From Gnetum montanum (lineage: Eukaryota > Streptophyta > Gnetopsida > Gnetales > Gnetaceae): a stretch of DNA of 31,689 nucleotides. The translations under genes were made by a program, and so were the position numbers. The stretch spans positions 35,115 to 66,803 of the forward strand of contig MNCI01023578.1 in the NCBI GenBank assembly GCA_015680685.1, in the 5' to 3' direction. Positions within the stretch are counted from its first letter, which is position 1. Each line of letters begins with the position of its first letter. Of the stretch, positions 21,072-31,556 are shown one piece after another. The notes beneath the pieces were generated by a model. It was given only the letters and a program-made list of their open reading frames with translations. It was not told where the DNA came from and ran no database searches.

Positions 21072-21662
21072 TAGCTTCTCTTTTTTGATGTTTTGAGGAT
21101 TGATCCGAGAGATATCATAAAAAAGGATACAAAACATCACCACTGATCCATCACCAATGCTTCCTCTTTGTGCTTAATTCTATAGCTATTGAACCATGCC
21201 AAATGATGACATGAGGTTATGACAATATGATGTATGAGAAAAAATATATTTAGTTATAAGAGAATGGTCACAAGGATTAACAATGAATTCTACATGTTGA
21301 TATCATAGTTACAGTATGGTGGCGACATGTGCATCAATCAATGTAGTCTTCATGCTTCATGCTTCAAAGTGTTGGTCACTCAGTAATGTTTTTGAGGAAC
21401 CAGCACTCCAGTCCAAGGCTTATTTGGCCACTAGGCTCCTCCCTTTGCTTGTTTGAGGTTTTTGTTTTGAGTTTTAGGTTTTACTAGAGAGAAATTCATG
21501 GAAACACTTCAAAGCTTATATTATTCAAATTGGAGTGACTCTAGAGTACAAGCCGAGAAGCACAACTATGGGATGCTTAAATGCAAAATGCTTCAAACAT
21601 GCTACTAGAAGAATGTACCTCTTTGGTTCTCTTGCAACTGATGCCTCTTAGTTTTTCAATGA

Positions 21663-21675
21663 CCCCTATTTATAG
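21663..21675 (-). promoter_or_regulatory. TATA box, candidate caulimovirid pregenomic promoter
   Basis: The minus strand reads CTATAAATAGGGG, a strong plant TATA context. It lies about 1.2 kb beyond the RNase H region, in the non-coding part where a caulimovirid pregenomic RNA promoter belongs. A GATA-type hairpin stands about 100 bases upstream. Activity is not implied. Confidence 0.5.
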
Positions 21676-21767
21676 TAGAGAATACTACCTCTAGATTCTT
21701 CTAAAGGATTAGAACTCAAATTCCATGATTAAGATAGTGGACGACAACACAACCTCCACTTCCAGAT

Positions 21768-21789
21768 AGATAAGATCATAATCTTATCT
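21768..21789. repeat. Inverted repeat with GATAAG arms
   Basis: Arms AGATAAGAT and ATCTTATCT, nine bases each, are separated by CATA. They contain back-to-back GATA-factor core sites about 95 bases upstream of the TATA element on the minus strand. Confidence 0.6.
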
Positions 21790-22889
21790 TTATATTGTAG
21801 AAGTGGCTACAGTGCACACAAATGCAAAACTTTTTTACAATGGCAAACATGATGAGACTCTTCAAGCATATCTTGGGGAGTCGTAGCTGCCATGTGAACC
21901 TAATTCATCATCAACATAAGATTCCAAAATATGGGGATTTAGAGTAGATTTTGGTACACCAAAGACATACTCATATGTCTCATAACCTCTATTTTAGTCC
22001 ATGTCGATAATCATTTGATCCAACAGTTTGATATTTAATGTTTTAGGAGAAACATGGAGTTGAGAATAGCACTATTGTATATCATTGGCATTTGAAGTAT
22101 AGATGTCTTGATTATGGAATGATACCATGGATTTTCCCAATCATGTTTCCTAGTGATGCATGATACCAAAAAATAGGAGGGTTTTTCTCCAAAGTGGTCA
22201 ATGTACCACCCCTATGCTTGAAAGTTACCATAATAAGGAGAGTCTCCATGGTACTCATTCCTTCTATGGAGAAGATGATATGGGTAACAATTAAGATAGT
22301 ATCTAGGGGTATGCCCAAATTTTTGCCACTAGCTAAAAAATAATTCATTAGGAGGATGCCATTTATTTATTTCAATTATATAGAGAAAGGAACATTTATT
22401 TTGAATAAAGAAGTACATTCTCCAAAGATAGGATTACATAACTCTATATCAAATATTGTTGCAATAGAATGGTAATTTCAAGAATCTCTAGATTGGGGAA
22501 TGAATATATGAAGGCAAAACCTAGAATAGGGTGTAGCTTTATATAGGTATCTGATGAATCCATCGAAGTTAGATTTGCAACTTTCTTAAAGAGCTTCTTG
22601 CTATAGAGTGGGCATATAAATTTCGTATGCTCTATGATTCCTAATTAACCAAGATGACCTAAGAATCCATACTTCACTTATTATAATTTCTACAATAAAA
22701 CAAACAACATTAAGCCATTAGTAATCAAAGAGTTAATACTCTCTAGTTAGAAAATCAACAATACTATTTTTCTTACCATATATATATTCTGTGTCAAAAT
22801 AAAAATTACCTAAATATATGGCCCATTGGATAAGTAATGTATGGGCTACTTTATTTAAGGCCTTAAAGCTTAAGTATTTATCAAAATTC

Positions 22890-23110
22890 TTTAAATCACT
22901 CTTAATTATAAAATGTACATTTTGAAGGAATAGTCTTAAAATTTTTAATGCCTTTAACAGTAGCTAGTAGTTCTTTGTGGGTACTATCATAATCCTACTA
23001 AGCATCATTGAACTTTCTTGAAGCATACCTACATATTCAAATTATGTTGTCCTTTTCTTCTTTGAGTGCCACTCCCCAAAACTTAGATGAAGTATTAGTT
23101 TCCAATATTA
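22890..23110 (-). pseudogene. Caulimovirid RNase H region (remnant)
   Basis: Minus-strand reading shows the RNase H start ETNTSSKFWGVAL (about 23104-23066), a YAS.KF motif near 23015, and STHKELLAV near 22960. This order and wording are typical of caulimovirid rather than gypsy RNase H. The Glu of the THKE motif is retained, while the first catalytic acidic residue is replaced (Asn in ETNTSS where Asp is usual). Stops between the motifs break the frame. Confidence 0.7.
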
Positions 23111-23439
23111 ATGTTTCATCCATAGGTAATTGGAGTTTTGCTAGATTGTTCCATTGTTGTTTAATTAAGACAACTATGTTTGTATGTTATTGGGACCAAG
23201 TTGGAGGATCTTTCCTGAATTGTTCATTAAGAATTATTTTGTTGCTTACCACGTGCTTATAAAAACCTAACACATTGTTTATGAAACCCACAAAGTATTG
23301 AAGCTATGTTTTATCCTTAATCTCATTAGGAAGCTTTTTAATAGATTCAAGGGAGTGTTCTTGTAAGGTGATCATTCCTTGAGTGATTTGCAAGCCCAAG
23401 AATTCTATGGAGTCCTTAGAAATTTGCATTTTTTGTAGG

Positions 23440-23990
23440 AGACAAGACTAACCCATCTTCATCTATAATTTTTCTAAAGGTCTCTAGATCCTCGAAATCT
23501 TTCTGAGGATGCTTACTCATTACTAATATATCATCTATCTATATCATAATAAAAGGATACTTACCAAATATCTTATCCATACATCTTTGAAAGATTGAGG
23601 ATGTTTTTTTAATTCCAAATGACAAGACCATTTACTCTTATAGTCCTCCAAGCATTGTGAAAAAAAATGTCCACCTCTCTCGGTGATCTACTTGTATCTA
23701 CTAGAAGCCTAATTTTAAATCAAACATTAAATAATATGACTATGGAGAAGTCATTGGGATGAATCATCCTTGTTTGGTATAGGATGTTGGACTAGTTTTA
23801 TGATGTTATTTAAAGATTTGTAATTAATGACAAGCCTTTTCTTTACTCGAACCTGCTTAACTCTTTTATTCACATAGAATGTTGCATAAAAAATTATACT
23901 ATTGTTAAGTTGGATTACTTTTCTACTCAATAATGTTTGTATCTCTTGGTCACATTCACTCCTTAGTGATGGAGGCATTCTAGTACGGTG
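23440..23990 (-). pseudogene. Caulimovirid reverse transcriptase (remnant)
   Basis: The 75-codon stretch at 23978-23751 starts the RT: a CDQEIQTLL stretch, then YVNKR, RLVINYKSLNN and HPIPNK. This is the caulimovirid form of the RT N-terminus. Further down come a damaged F-D-x-K-x-G-F segment, a PFGIK-like segment, and IDD at 23538-23530 at the catalytic centre, where the preceding aromatic is a stop codon. A frame change lies between the two halves. The enzyme is inactive. Confidence 0.78.
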
Positions 23991-24179
23991 TTCCTTTGCC
24001 TACACTAATGCTCCTTCTTACTTTTGAATATAGTAGGTTCATCATTTTATAGCTTTAATAATTTTTATTTTATCCTTACAAATCTAGTTTCTAATTTACT
24101 TGCACTATTAATTACCCATTTCATGTTGACTTGTTTTGCCTTTTTATATTCTACTTGCAACTTGTTGTTGTAAACACTC

Positions 24180-24540
24180 TATGTCATAAATCCTCATCTG
24201 CTAAAAAAACATAAGATGAACCTATCTTATAAGGTTCTAGTTTCTGTAGATTGTCAGTTACAATAAGCAAGTTGTATGATTTAATCTCACAATGATAAAC
24301 ATTGATTTCTAACCTTTTCCCTTATGCAATTTGTATGGGTATAGTAGCTTGGTACTAAATTCCCATTTTTTGAGTATTAAAAGAGACATATGTCTTTTTT
24401 ATTTTTCTCTAAAAATGTGAGGGAATTATATTCCATTTTCCAAGTGATATCCCGATATGACTATCTATTAATGCTTCTATGAGATATGACTTATAATTCT
24501 TAAACTTAATGTAAAAGACACATATAGGTCGAGTAGTCCT
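24180..24540 (-). pseudogene. Caulimovirid aspartic protease region (remnant)
   Basis: Upstream of RT on the minus strand, YLIEALIDSHIGISLGKW fits the protease active-site segment. The usual D-[ST]-G is D-S-H here, so the catalytic glycine is lost. Later stretches of type 'INVYHCE...YNLLIV' fit the second half of the fold. A stop follows the active-site segment. Confidence 0.55.
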
Positions 24541-24559
24541 AATCTAATTATTATTATTT

Positions 24560-26160
24560 ATTATATTTATAGGCATCACTTGGGTTTTTTCTTGAAACTT
24601 TTTCCTTTGAAAACTCTCTTCTATTTTTTCTAACTCATCTAGCTCATGTGTCATCTATTTAATGAACTTTCTTAGTTATGTGATTCTTTATGTCTTTATA
24701 AGAGATTCATTCATCAGTGGAGGTTCATGATTTTTTGGGTTTATTTGTTTTGACTTATTTTCACTATTTGTTTCTATTTTTTTTGACTTATTTTCACTAT
24801 TTTCTATTGCTTTTTGTGAGTCTGGACATTTGAACAAAGTTTTTTCTATGCAGAATCTTTGATCAGCTAATTATTGTCCTTTTTTAGCTATTTATCTTCT
24901 TAAAGACATTATCGTGTTAATGTCATCTATTGAAATGATATCCAGTTGTTTCTCCAAATGTTCTAATTACTATTTGATTATTTTGCAGGTTTGATCTTTT
25001 TCAATAGGATCTATATCTTGAATATCTAGAGTTCTTTCTTCTTTGCTATATTTCTTTGTCTGTTGAGAAGAAGACTCATCAATGTGCCTAAATCTTAATG
25101 TCCTACTGATAGGTTTAGAGGGTTGGTGTCTAGAAGTTTTAGAACATCTATAAGGTCTACATCCTAATTTCCAATTCATATTACAAAAGAAAACATTGAA
25201 ATCATTGCTATGCCGCCCTGTAGCACCCCCCCCCCGCGACAATCCTCCTCTTAGAAAGAGGATTGGGTTTGAGATCATAGTTAGAGTCACTGATTATATA
25301 ATCAAAGTACTCACTAGATTCAATGTAAATACTACCTTGTTCAAATGAAGTATTATGATCTAAAGTAAATCATAATATTGTTATGAAATATTTTAATGTT
25401 TGATAAAATGAAATTTTTTGGAATGTTATGATTTATTTGAGCAGTCATGAGCAAAGTGATTTCCTTGGCAAACGAAACATCAAATATATGTTTTCCTCAA
25501 TTTATTTATGTAGCATTTAAACATTCACCATTACCTATTAGGTTTTTTAGATGTCCTATTAGACCATATTTTGGAGCCATAGTGGGATTAGAAGTCTACT
25601 TGGAATTGATTCTCAAGACATAAATCATTACACAAAGATTTATTCATTTTATGAGTAATTTGGTTCATAATCGATTGAGCTTTAATATCATAACATATGT
25701 CTCTATTGACATCTTATATTAACTACCTAATGACATCAATACCCATGTCATCTATTGATTTTGCTAACTGTTTAAGTTGAACTTGATACTTATGATCATA
25801 TGGTTGTGATAATGAGCATATCAAATGTTCTTTGGTTGACATCATGAGTAAGCTTGCACCTATAATATCATTCTTCAATGATATCTAAATACTCTAGGAG
25901 ATCCTAAACTCTATGTAACCTAACCTTAAAGAGCCTTTATCTATAATTAAGATCATACTTAGTGTTATCTACTATAAACTCTTTAGTTATTGCATTAATA
26001 AACATGTTAATTTGGTTCCACCATCTCCTAAGGTTTCTAAAAAAGTTAAAGATAGTATTTTGTATGGTCTATTTTGTAGAATTTTGGTCTCAGATTACTT
26101 AACGATCAATAAATCCATTAATTCAATCAATAACCTTTTTTCTTTTTGCTACGAGTAATC
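24560..26160 (-). pseudogene. Coat-protein-like and Lys-rich linker region (remnant)
   Basis: Between the protease and the coiled-coil ORF the minus strand is broken into short frames. A FRNLRRWWNQINM segment near 26040 resembles the Trp-Trp part of caulimovirid coat proteins. A 106-codon frame at 25290-24970 is rich in Arg, Lys, Ser and Cys, as coat C-terminal parts are, but no complete CCHC knuckle is visible. A short tandem duplication (24752-24803) doubles a Ser-Glu-Asn-Lys-Ser-Lys stretch. A ten-base C run at 25226-25235 is unusual in this AT-rich block. Confidence 0.4.
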
Positions 26161-26616
26161 TATCCACACAAAACTTTGGATCTTTCTCACTAATCATCCT
26201 AGAAGAAACTTGAAGATAAGTTTCTCGAGAATTTTTAAAAAGTCTTAGATCTTTTAATAATTCTTTTTCATTAGAATCTAATGAAGCTTTAGATTTCTGA
26301 TCATCTAAGTTTCTATAGATTACCTATAGAATCTAATAGTATCTACTGGTGGATCTATAGATAATTTTTTGAACAAATGATGTGCTATTTCTTTCTTAGG
26401 TTATTTAGAACTATTTACTAAATAGTTTGTTCTAGTTTTGTTTATATGCCTAGTTCTAAACTTAGCTTTTAGTTTATACCTGGATTTATGGTCTTTATTC
26501 TCTTGGATATTCATATGTGTTTTTAATAAAGCATCACATTCTACACATTGATAATTATGTTCATGTTTTACTATAGATGTGTGTGAATAGGATGGATCTA
26601 CTTCTAAATCAAAACT

Positions 26617-26838
26617 TTATTCTATTTCTTCAATAGGTTGTTTTCCTTTGGGATCAAAGGGATTCTTAGTAGGATGAGAGGAATCTACTATTGATGGTAC
26701 TGTAATTTTAATAAAGGAAGTGAATGGTTTTTCTAATGTTTTATTGATGTTCATGGTGATACCCAATTCTTTGAATAAGGATTTCATTTTAGTTTCTAGT
26801 TCATCCAGATCTGGTTCTTTTTTAGGGAGTATAAACAA
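26617..26838 (-). pseudogene. Short coiled-coil-like ORF of the caulimovirid
   Basis: A 73-codon minus-strand frame, Lys/Glu-rich with a heptad-like stretch (DLDELETKMKSLFKELG) and a Pro-rich end. Its place between the movement-protein and coat-like regions suits a virion-associated or inter-domain linker part, but the sequence alone does not decide. Confidence 0.35.
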
Positions 26839-27129
26839 CCTTCAAGTAGGAAAAACTTCATATGATTTTTGGATAGGAGAAAGTATTTTCTTATGATTGG
26901 ATTCTACAAATTCTTTTGATTCACGAAAAGGATCACATTCAGTAAATTTGGGTGTTTTTAAATTTACTTTGTATCTCTTTTTTCTAAACCAATGCTAGAT
27001 CTCCTAGGTGGGATGTAGTCATAGAAATCTTGTAACATGTCATCTAATTGTGGATGAAGAATGTGGATTGGTAGGTCTTCTATGTTAATAGAAGCTTCAT
27101 ACTCTATATTTGTTGATCCAACTAACATA

Positions 27130-27520
27130 GCTTATTTTCCAAAAGGCAATAGAATTTGAATGCTAGTACTTTGAAATAACTTAAATATCAATCTAGTACC
27201 TATTATAGCATAAACACTACTGTAATGCATAGAAAGTGAAATATTAGCTATAATCATTAAAATATAAAATAAATTGCAATCAAGTAATGAAAGAGTAAAT
27301 TTTGGAAAGGTGACAAATATGACCTTAGATTCTAACTTTGGTTTAGCTTGTGTGATAATGGCATCTTAGATGTTCTTGAATTAGTGGTCTACTAAAGCAA
27401 TCTAGTAAGGATTCATTAGTATGTAATTGAAGTCTGGGTGGATGTGAATATCTAGCTCTACAATATGTATGTAAGTATATCTAGATGCCTACAATTTACT
27501 AACCACACCCAAGGCAAAAA
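27130..27520 (-). pseudogene. Caulimovirid movement protein (30K superfamily), remnant
   Basis: The minus strand shows a YTYIHIVELDIHIHPDFN stretch, followed downstream by a DAI..Q segment, a VIFVTFPKFTLSLLD segment and an AIIGTRL-like end. Order and spacing match the core of caulimovirid movement proteins, which open plasmodesmata for cell-to-cell spread. At least two stops and several substitutions break it. It is upstream of the coat-like and pol regions on the same strand, as in caulimovirids. Confidence 0.6.
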
Positions 27521-27596
27521 AAGAAAGGGCTACTGATTGGAGTCTAGTACCATTGATTTTTAGATAGCATTCAAAAAAGTAAATGCAAGAGAATGT

Positions 27597-27811
27597 TTTC
27601 CTAAGCCTAGATACATGCCTAATATAACTTTTTCCACTTGGTAAGTGAGGAAATAACAACCTATGAAGCTTTTCCTAGCCTTAATAAGTTAAAGTATGTG
27701 AGATTGTAGACTATGAACTACAAACTTCACATTTTATAATATGATTCAACCTCTAGTTTCATGGTGAATGTTAAGAGTTGAAACATGAATTTTCATAGTG
27801 GTGTTTCAATA
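27597..27811. repeat. About 210-bp direct repeat, right copy
   Basis: Partner of 20863-21071, about 6.73 kb away. It lies at the right border of the insertion and directly upstream (minus-strand sense) of the movement-protein-like region. That suggests a duplicated viral leader or terminal redundancy. Confidence 0.85.
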
Positions 27812-28930
27812 GATATTTAAGGGGATTTCACCTTCCTACAAAAAAAAGAAATAAAGATTTTACATAAAATAAAATTAAGAGAGAAGAAAAGAAGAATCAT
27901 AGAAGACAAAATTCCAGTTCAAGCTCAAGGTCAAAAATTAGAATTACATAATCTAGGCTAGATAGCTTCAATTTATAACTTTTATTGCTTCTATTAATTG
28001 TCAAATCCATTCATTCAACAATTGTAGAAGAGTAGCTAAAGAAGAAAGCACCATACCTATTATATTTGAGCTTCCATTACTACTTCTGGCCTGAGATTCA
28101 GGTGATCCTTCAAAGATAAGAAGAGGAGGAAAAATTCTATTATTTCATCTTAGTGCTAATGGATCCTTCCCATGTAAATCACTATTTTTTCTTATGATGG
28201 CTCTTTTAAGCTTCAAAAAACTTCCTTGTCTTCATTAATAAGTATATTTTACTTTTACAATAGTACTGATTGTAGTTTTTTTGTATAATAGCTCTTTCAA
28301 TATAATCTTATGTTGCCACCTTTAATCTTTGTAAACATGACAACGTCCCCCTTTTGTGTAGCTTACATAGGTTTAAAACTTGGTTATAAGCTTTGATTCT
28401 AGTTATCCTTCTACTCAATTTGATATGGAAATACTCATATGCTTTTAATTCTCATGTTTTTTTTTCTCATCTTAATAGACTATCTTGTGTGTGTAGTCAA
28501 GATGTTTATGTGGGAGATGAAGTAAAATTAATCTAGATGAAGAAATGAGCTTCATCTATTTGCTAATGTGATAATTTTAACATGGTAGATGATGGAATAT
28601 TGATCTAGATGAAGGATTGAACTTTGTATATTTGCTGATTTGGTAGTGTTAACATGGCAATGTTGATGTGATAAAGCCATTTAGAACAAGAAACATGTTC
28701 TAAATATTGATTCTAGATGTTGATGTAGTAGAGTGTTTAGTAAGATTGAAAATTGTCTTAGAAGCATTTCTATAAAAAAAANCCACCATTTAAAATAACT
28801 TTTAGAGATGTGAGTTTTTTAACATATCTAGGTGCAAATAATGTATCTAGATAGAAAGCTTCATGACCAATGTGATTATGTATCTATAAAATATAACTTA
28901 GTTCTTATGAAAGTTTGCTAGTTAATTGCA

Positions 28931-28963
28931 TTCATCTATATGATAATATATCATATAGATGAA
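28931..28963. repeat. 15-bp-arm hairpin in LTR copy B
   Basis: TTCATCTATATGATA and its exact reverse complement are separated by only ATA. One of several TCATCTA-type inverted motifs in this U3 region. Confidence 0.85.
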
Positions 28964-29041
28964 AGAACACCTAGCTTTAGTTCTCATTTGAGCTACCATT
29001 GGGTCCACCAATGCTTGTACATGTGAACCTTATCTAGAGGC

Positions 29042-29067
29042 AAAATTTTCATCTAGATGAAAATTTT
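29042..29067. repeat. 26-bp perfect palindrome in LTR copy B
   Basis: AAAATTTTCATCT is followed directly by its reverse complement, with no loop. A further TTCATCTAGATG stands at 29071-29082, and AATCTAGATGAAG and GATCTAGATGAAG occur near 28533 and 28591. Confidence 0.9.
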
Positions 29068-29210
29068 AGCTTCATCTAGATGCTAACATAACTTTAAAAA
29101 ATGCTTTTCCTGCAAGCATCCAAAGCTCAAACCCACAAAATGAAAAGCTTTACTGAGAAGAAAAAACCACAACCAAGCTCAAAACATGGAACAACTCAAA
29201 ACATGCATCA

Positions 29211-29220
29211 ATCTCCCCCA
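29211..29220 (-). other. Copia polypurine tract
   Basis: The minus strand reads TGGGGGAGAT, directly followed by TGATGCATG of the LTR. This is the usual plant copia plus-strand primer site and sets both the strand and the LTR start. Confidence 0.75.
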
Positions 29221-30510
29221 TTTTGAGTTTGGGTGAGCTCTCAAAAATAATCTAGAATAAGGGAGAGCAAGGAAGAATCATGCACAACTAAGAATGCAAG
29301 AAAAACCTAAAAATTAATGTTAGAATTATCATGCTAAGTTTAAGCATATTAACTTGGCTTACCGTATAGATTATAATTGAACTTAGCAAGCTTTGAAAAA
29401 TCAACATCAAGGAAAATAAGAAAATCACACAACCAATTAAAGGTGATCAAGTAATCATCATAACATAGCTCATACCATTCAAGATTAACATAGAAAAAAA
29501 ATTAGATAGCACATTCAACTTATTCACAACAACCATTAGAGAGATAAAAACACATAACAAAAAAATTAGAGAAAATAACTGATACACAATCACTTTATAA
29601 TTTTTTGACACAACAACACATTCACAATCATATTACTTTCTGATGAAATAGCTCATCATACATTTTCTTTCTATTTTCATCAAAAAAAGATGAAAATAAG
29701 ATATCACTATTATTAAGAAAATTAAGCTCAAAACAAATAGATAAAAATAGGTAATTAAAAAAAGATAAAATAAGCATATCAGAGCTTAACTGAAAAACAT
29801 ACTGATATTGTTGAATAGTCAAGCTCAGGTAAAAAATATAATAATGAGAGAATATCTAGTTACACCAAGCATAGATAAAAAGATAAAGGGCATAGAAGAG
29901 ATTAGAGAATCAAGTAGCCACTTAGAAGCATCATAGGTATGGATAGTCATAAGATTTTTTAGATGAGTCAAGAGGATTTTAAAGCGCTTGGGGTAGAGTT
30001 GAGAAGAGTATAGGCTAAAAAGGATCAAGCATTAATGATCATTCAAGCTAGGATAAAGTATGAAAGAAACAAAGAAGAGTGAAAGGCCCAAGAAAGATTC
30101 AATAAGAAAGTAAAAAGGATTACGATGCGAAAATAGCAAGAATGCTTGGAGCATTAGAGATAGAGGTCTTTGGCATTCAAATTGCCTAAAGAAAGAAGAA
30201 GCTATATAGAGGAAGACATTGAGACTCTATACTTCATCCATGACTTTAGTTACTACATTCTCCAAGCTTAGAGCCAAAACTAAGGTCATAATCCCTATGA
30301 CGGAATGCAAGACTACATAGAGTACGGCTCTAAGGATTTAGCAGACTCAACGTGGACAGCTAGCTCTTCTATTACATCTTGAAAGTATGCTTCTTCACTA
30401 CAATATAAGCATACCTAATCTTCCTAAAATAAACCTCATTAGCATTTAATAAATCCCTAATCTAGTACTATAAGGTTTAGAAGCTTATGTTTGTCTAGGT
30501 GAAGTAGTTA
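29221..30510. other. Copia 3' non-coding stretch, nothing recognised
   Basis: About 1.3 kb of AT-rich DNA between the RNase H end and the polypurine tract. It is longer than usual for copia. Short minus-strand frames (30028-29825 and 29822-29628) have no recognisable domain. It might be an inserted fragment or an extended 3' UTR. Confidence 0.35.
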
Positions 30511-30514
30511 CACC

Positions 30515-31090
30515 CAACAATATTCTTAGATATCGAAATATTTCTTTATTTAAGGATTTTGTAAAAATGTCTAATCTCTATTCCTTTGAAGAAATATATG
30601 ATAATTTTACTATTTGTAATTCTACTTGATCTCGAAGAAAATGATGTTTAATCTCAATATGTTTAGTTTTACAATGAAAAATAGGATTTTTAGTATAGAA
30701 ATAGCAACATTATTATGAAAATGAATAATTATTAGGTCAGAGAATTATATATCAAAGATTTTTAATACTTTCTTATCCAAAGAATCTACGTGCAACAGTG
30801 TGAGGCTACAATATATTCTTCTTCTAATGATGATAAAGATATAGAGTTTTCCTTTTTGCTCAACCATGATACTAGTCTATTAATAAGAAAATTATAGTTC
30901 TCACTAGTATAATTTTTATCATCTTTATTTCCTGCCTACTCTACATCTATAAATTCTTATAATTCAAAAATTTTGCTTTTTGGATATTATAGACCATAAT
31001 TAGCTATGTCGTTCAGATACCATAAATTTCTTTTAGCTACAACCACATGTTATTCTTTTGGTTTTGACTAATATCTAGAAATCAAACCTA
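30515..31090 (-). pseudogene. Copia RNase H / pol C-terminus
   Basis: The minus strand from 31090 gives the RT-RNase H junction (SKPKE then HVVVAKR), a YLNDIANYGL segment, then LVSWLSKKENSISLSSLEEE, which runs on with YIVASHCC. Later come HFHNNVAISILK, a KHIEIKHHFL-type segment across a frame change, and SLNKEIFRYLRILLGV at the end. These are Ty1/copia RNase H motifs in order. Stops and one or two frameshifts inactivate it. It lies correctly upstream of the polypurine tract at 29211-29220. Confidence 0.82.
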
Positions 31091-31556
31091 NAATAGTATT
31101 GTTTATATTAAAAGAGATAATATAGGGTTTTTAGTTGCTTAGATTATGTTGATGATATAATGTTTGGAGGAAGAAGCTTAAGTTTGGGAAAGGAATTTCT
31201 TGAAACTATGAAATCAAAGTTGGAAATGTCTATTCTAGGAGAGTTATCTCATTTTTAGGCCTTCATATTCAACAACTCAAGGATGGAACCTTCATTTTAC
31301 AAACAAAGTATGTTTAGAAGATGCTCAAGAACTTTAGCATGATAGATGCTAAGATGTGTACAACTCCTCTTACCATAAATGTACATCTTTTGCAAGGATG
31401 AAGATGGAAAAACCATTGATGTTACACTCTATATATCCATTGTGGAAAGCCTGCATTATGTTATAGCCACGAGGCTTGATATTACATTTTCAATAGGTTT
31501 GATTTCTAGATATTAGTCAAAACCAAAAGAATAACATGTGGTTGTAGCTAAAAGAA
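31028..31556. repeat. 63-bp perfect inverted repeat flanking copia RT
   Basis: Bases 31028-31090 are the exact reverse complement of 31494-31556. A single N follows the inner end of the first arm (31091) and the outer end of the second (31557). The arms encode the RT-RNase H junction of copia pol in both cases. Confidence 0.9.
31105..31556 (+). pseudogene. Copia reverse transcriptase, C-terminal half, inverted relative to its RNase H
   Basis: The plus strand reads YVDDIMFGGRSLSLGKEFLE (YVDD at 31145-31156), then KLEMSILGELSHF and a stop. After a one-base shift it gives QQLKDGTFILQTKYV, then NFSMIDAKMCTTPLT. After further breaks come DEDGKTIDVTLYISIVES, ATRLDITFSIGLISRY and SKPKE. This is canonical copia RT downstream of the catalytic aspartates. 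It belongs immediately before the RNase H, which lies on the other strand. Confidence 0.8.

Larger units (their letters stand above)
19969..27825 (-). mobile_element. Insertion carrying an endogenous caulimovirid (pararetrovirus) remnant
   Basis: About 7.86 kb splits a copia LTR at a point matching 11880-11890 in copy A. In minus-strand order it holds movement-protein-like, coiled-coil, coat-like, protease, RT and RNase H regions and then a non-coding part with a TATA element. That is the Caulimoviridae order, and the size matches their 7-9 kb circular genomes. No integrase, target-site duplication or true LTR is seen, as expected for pararetroviral DNA integrated by host repair. All reading frames are broken by stops and shifts. 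The left 0.9 kb (19969-20862) is unassigned and may be non-viral. Confidence 0.75.
27826..29210 (-). repeat. Copia-family LTR copy B, U3 to R part
   Basis: Aligns with copy A from about 11890 onward, for example 'CCTAC/TATGAAAAGAAA...TTTTACA' and 'TTCAATTTATA...'. It ends with CATGCATCA at 29202-29210, directly against the polypurine tract, so on the minus strand it starts TGATGCATG. Together with 19596-19968 it makes about 1.76 kb. Its U3 side carries several ATCTAGAT-centred palindromes that copy A lacks. A single N is at 28782. Confidence 0.65.

Noticed and set aside
21299-21316. Possible degenerate tRNA-iMet primer-binding site (TGATATCATAG)
   Set aside because: Too many mismatches to the consensus, wrong strand for the caulimovirid genes, and no LTR end beside it.
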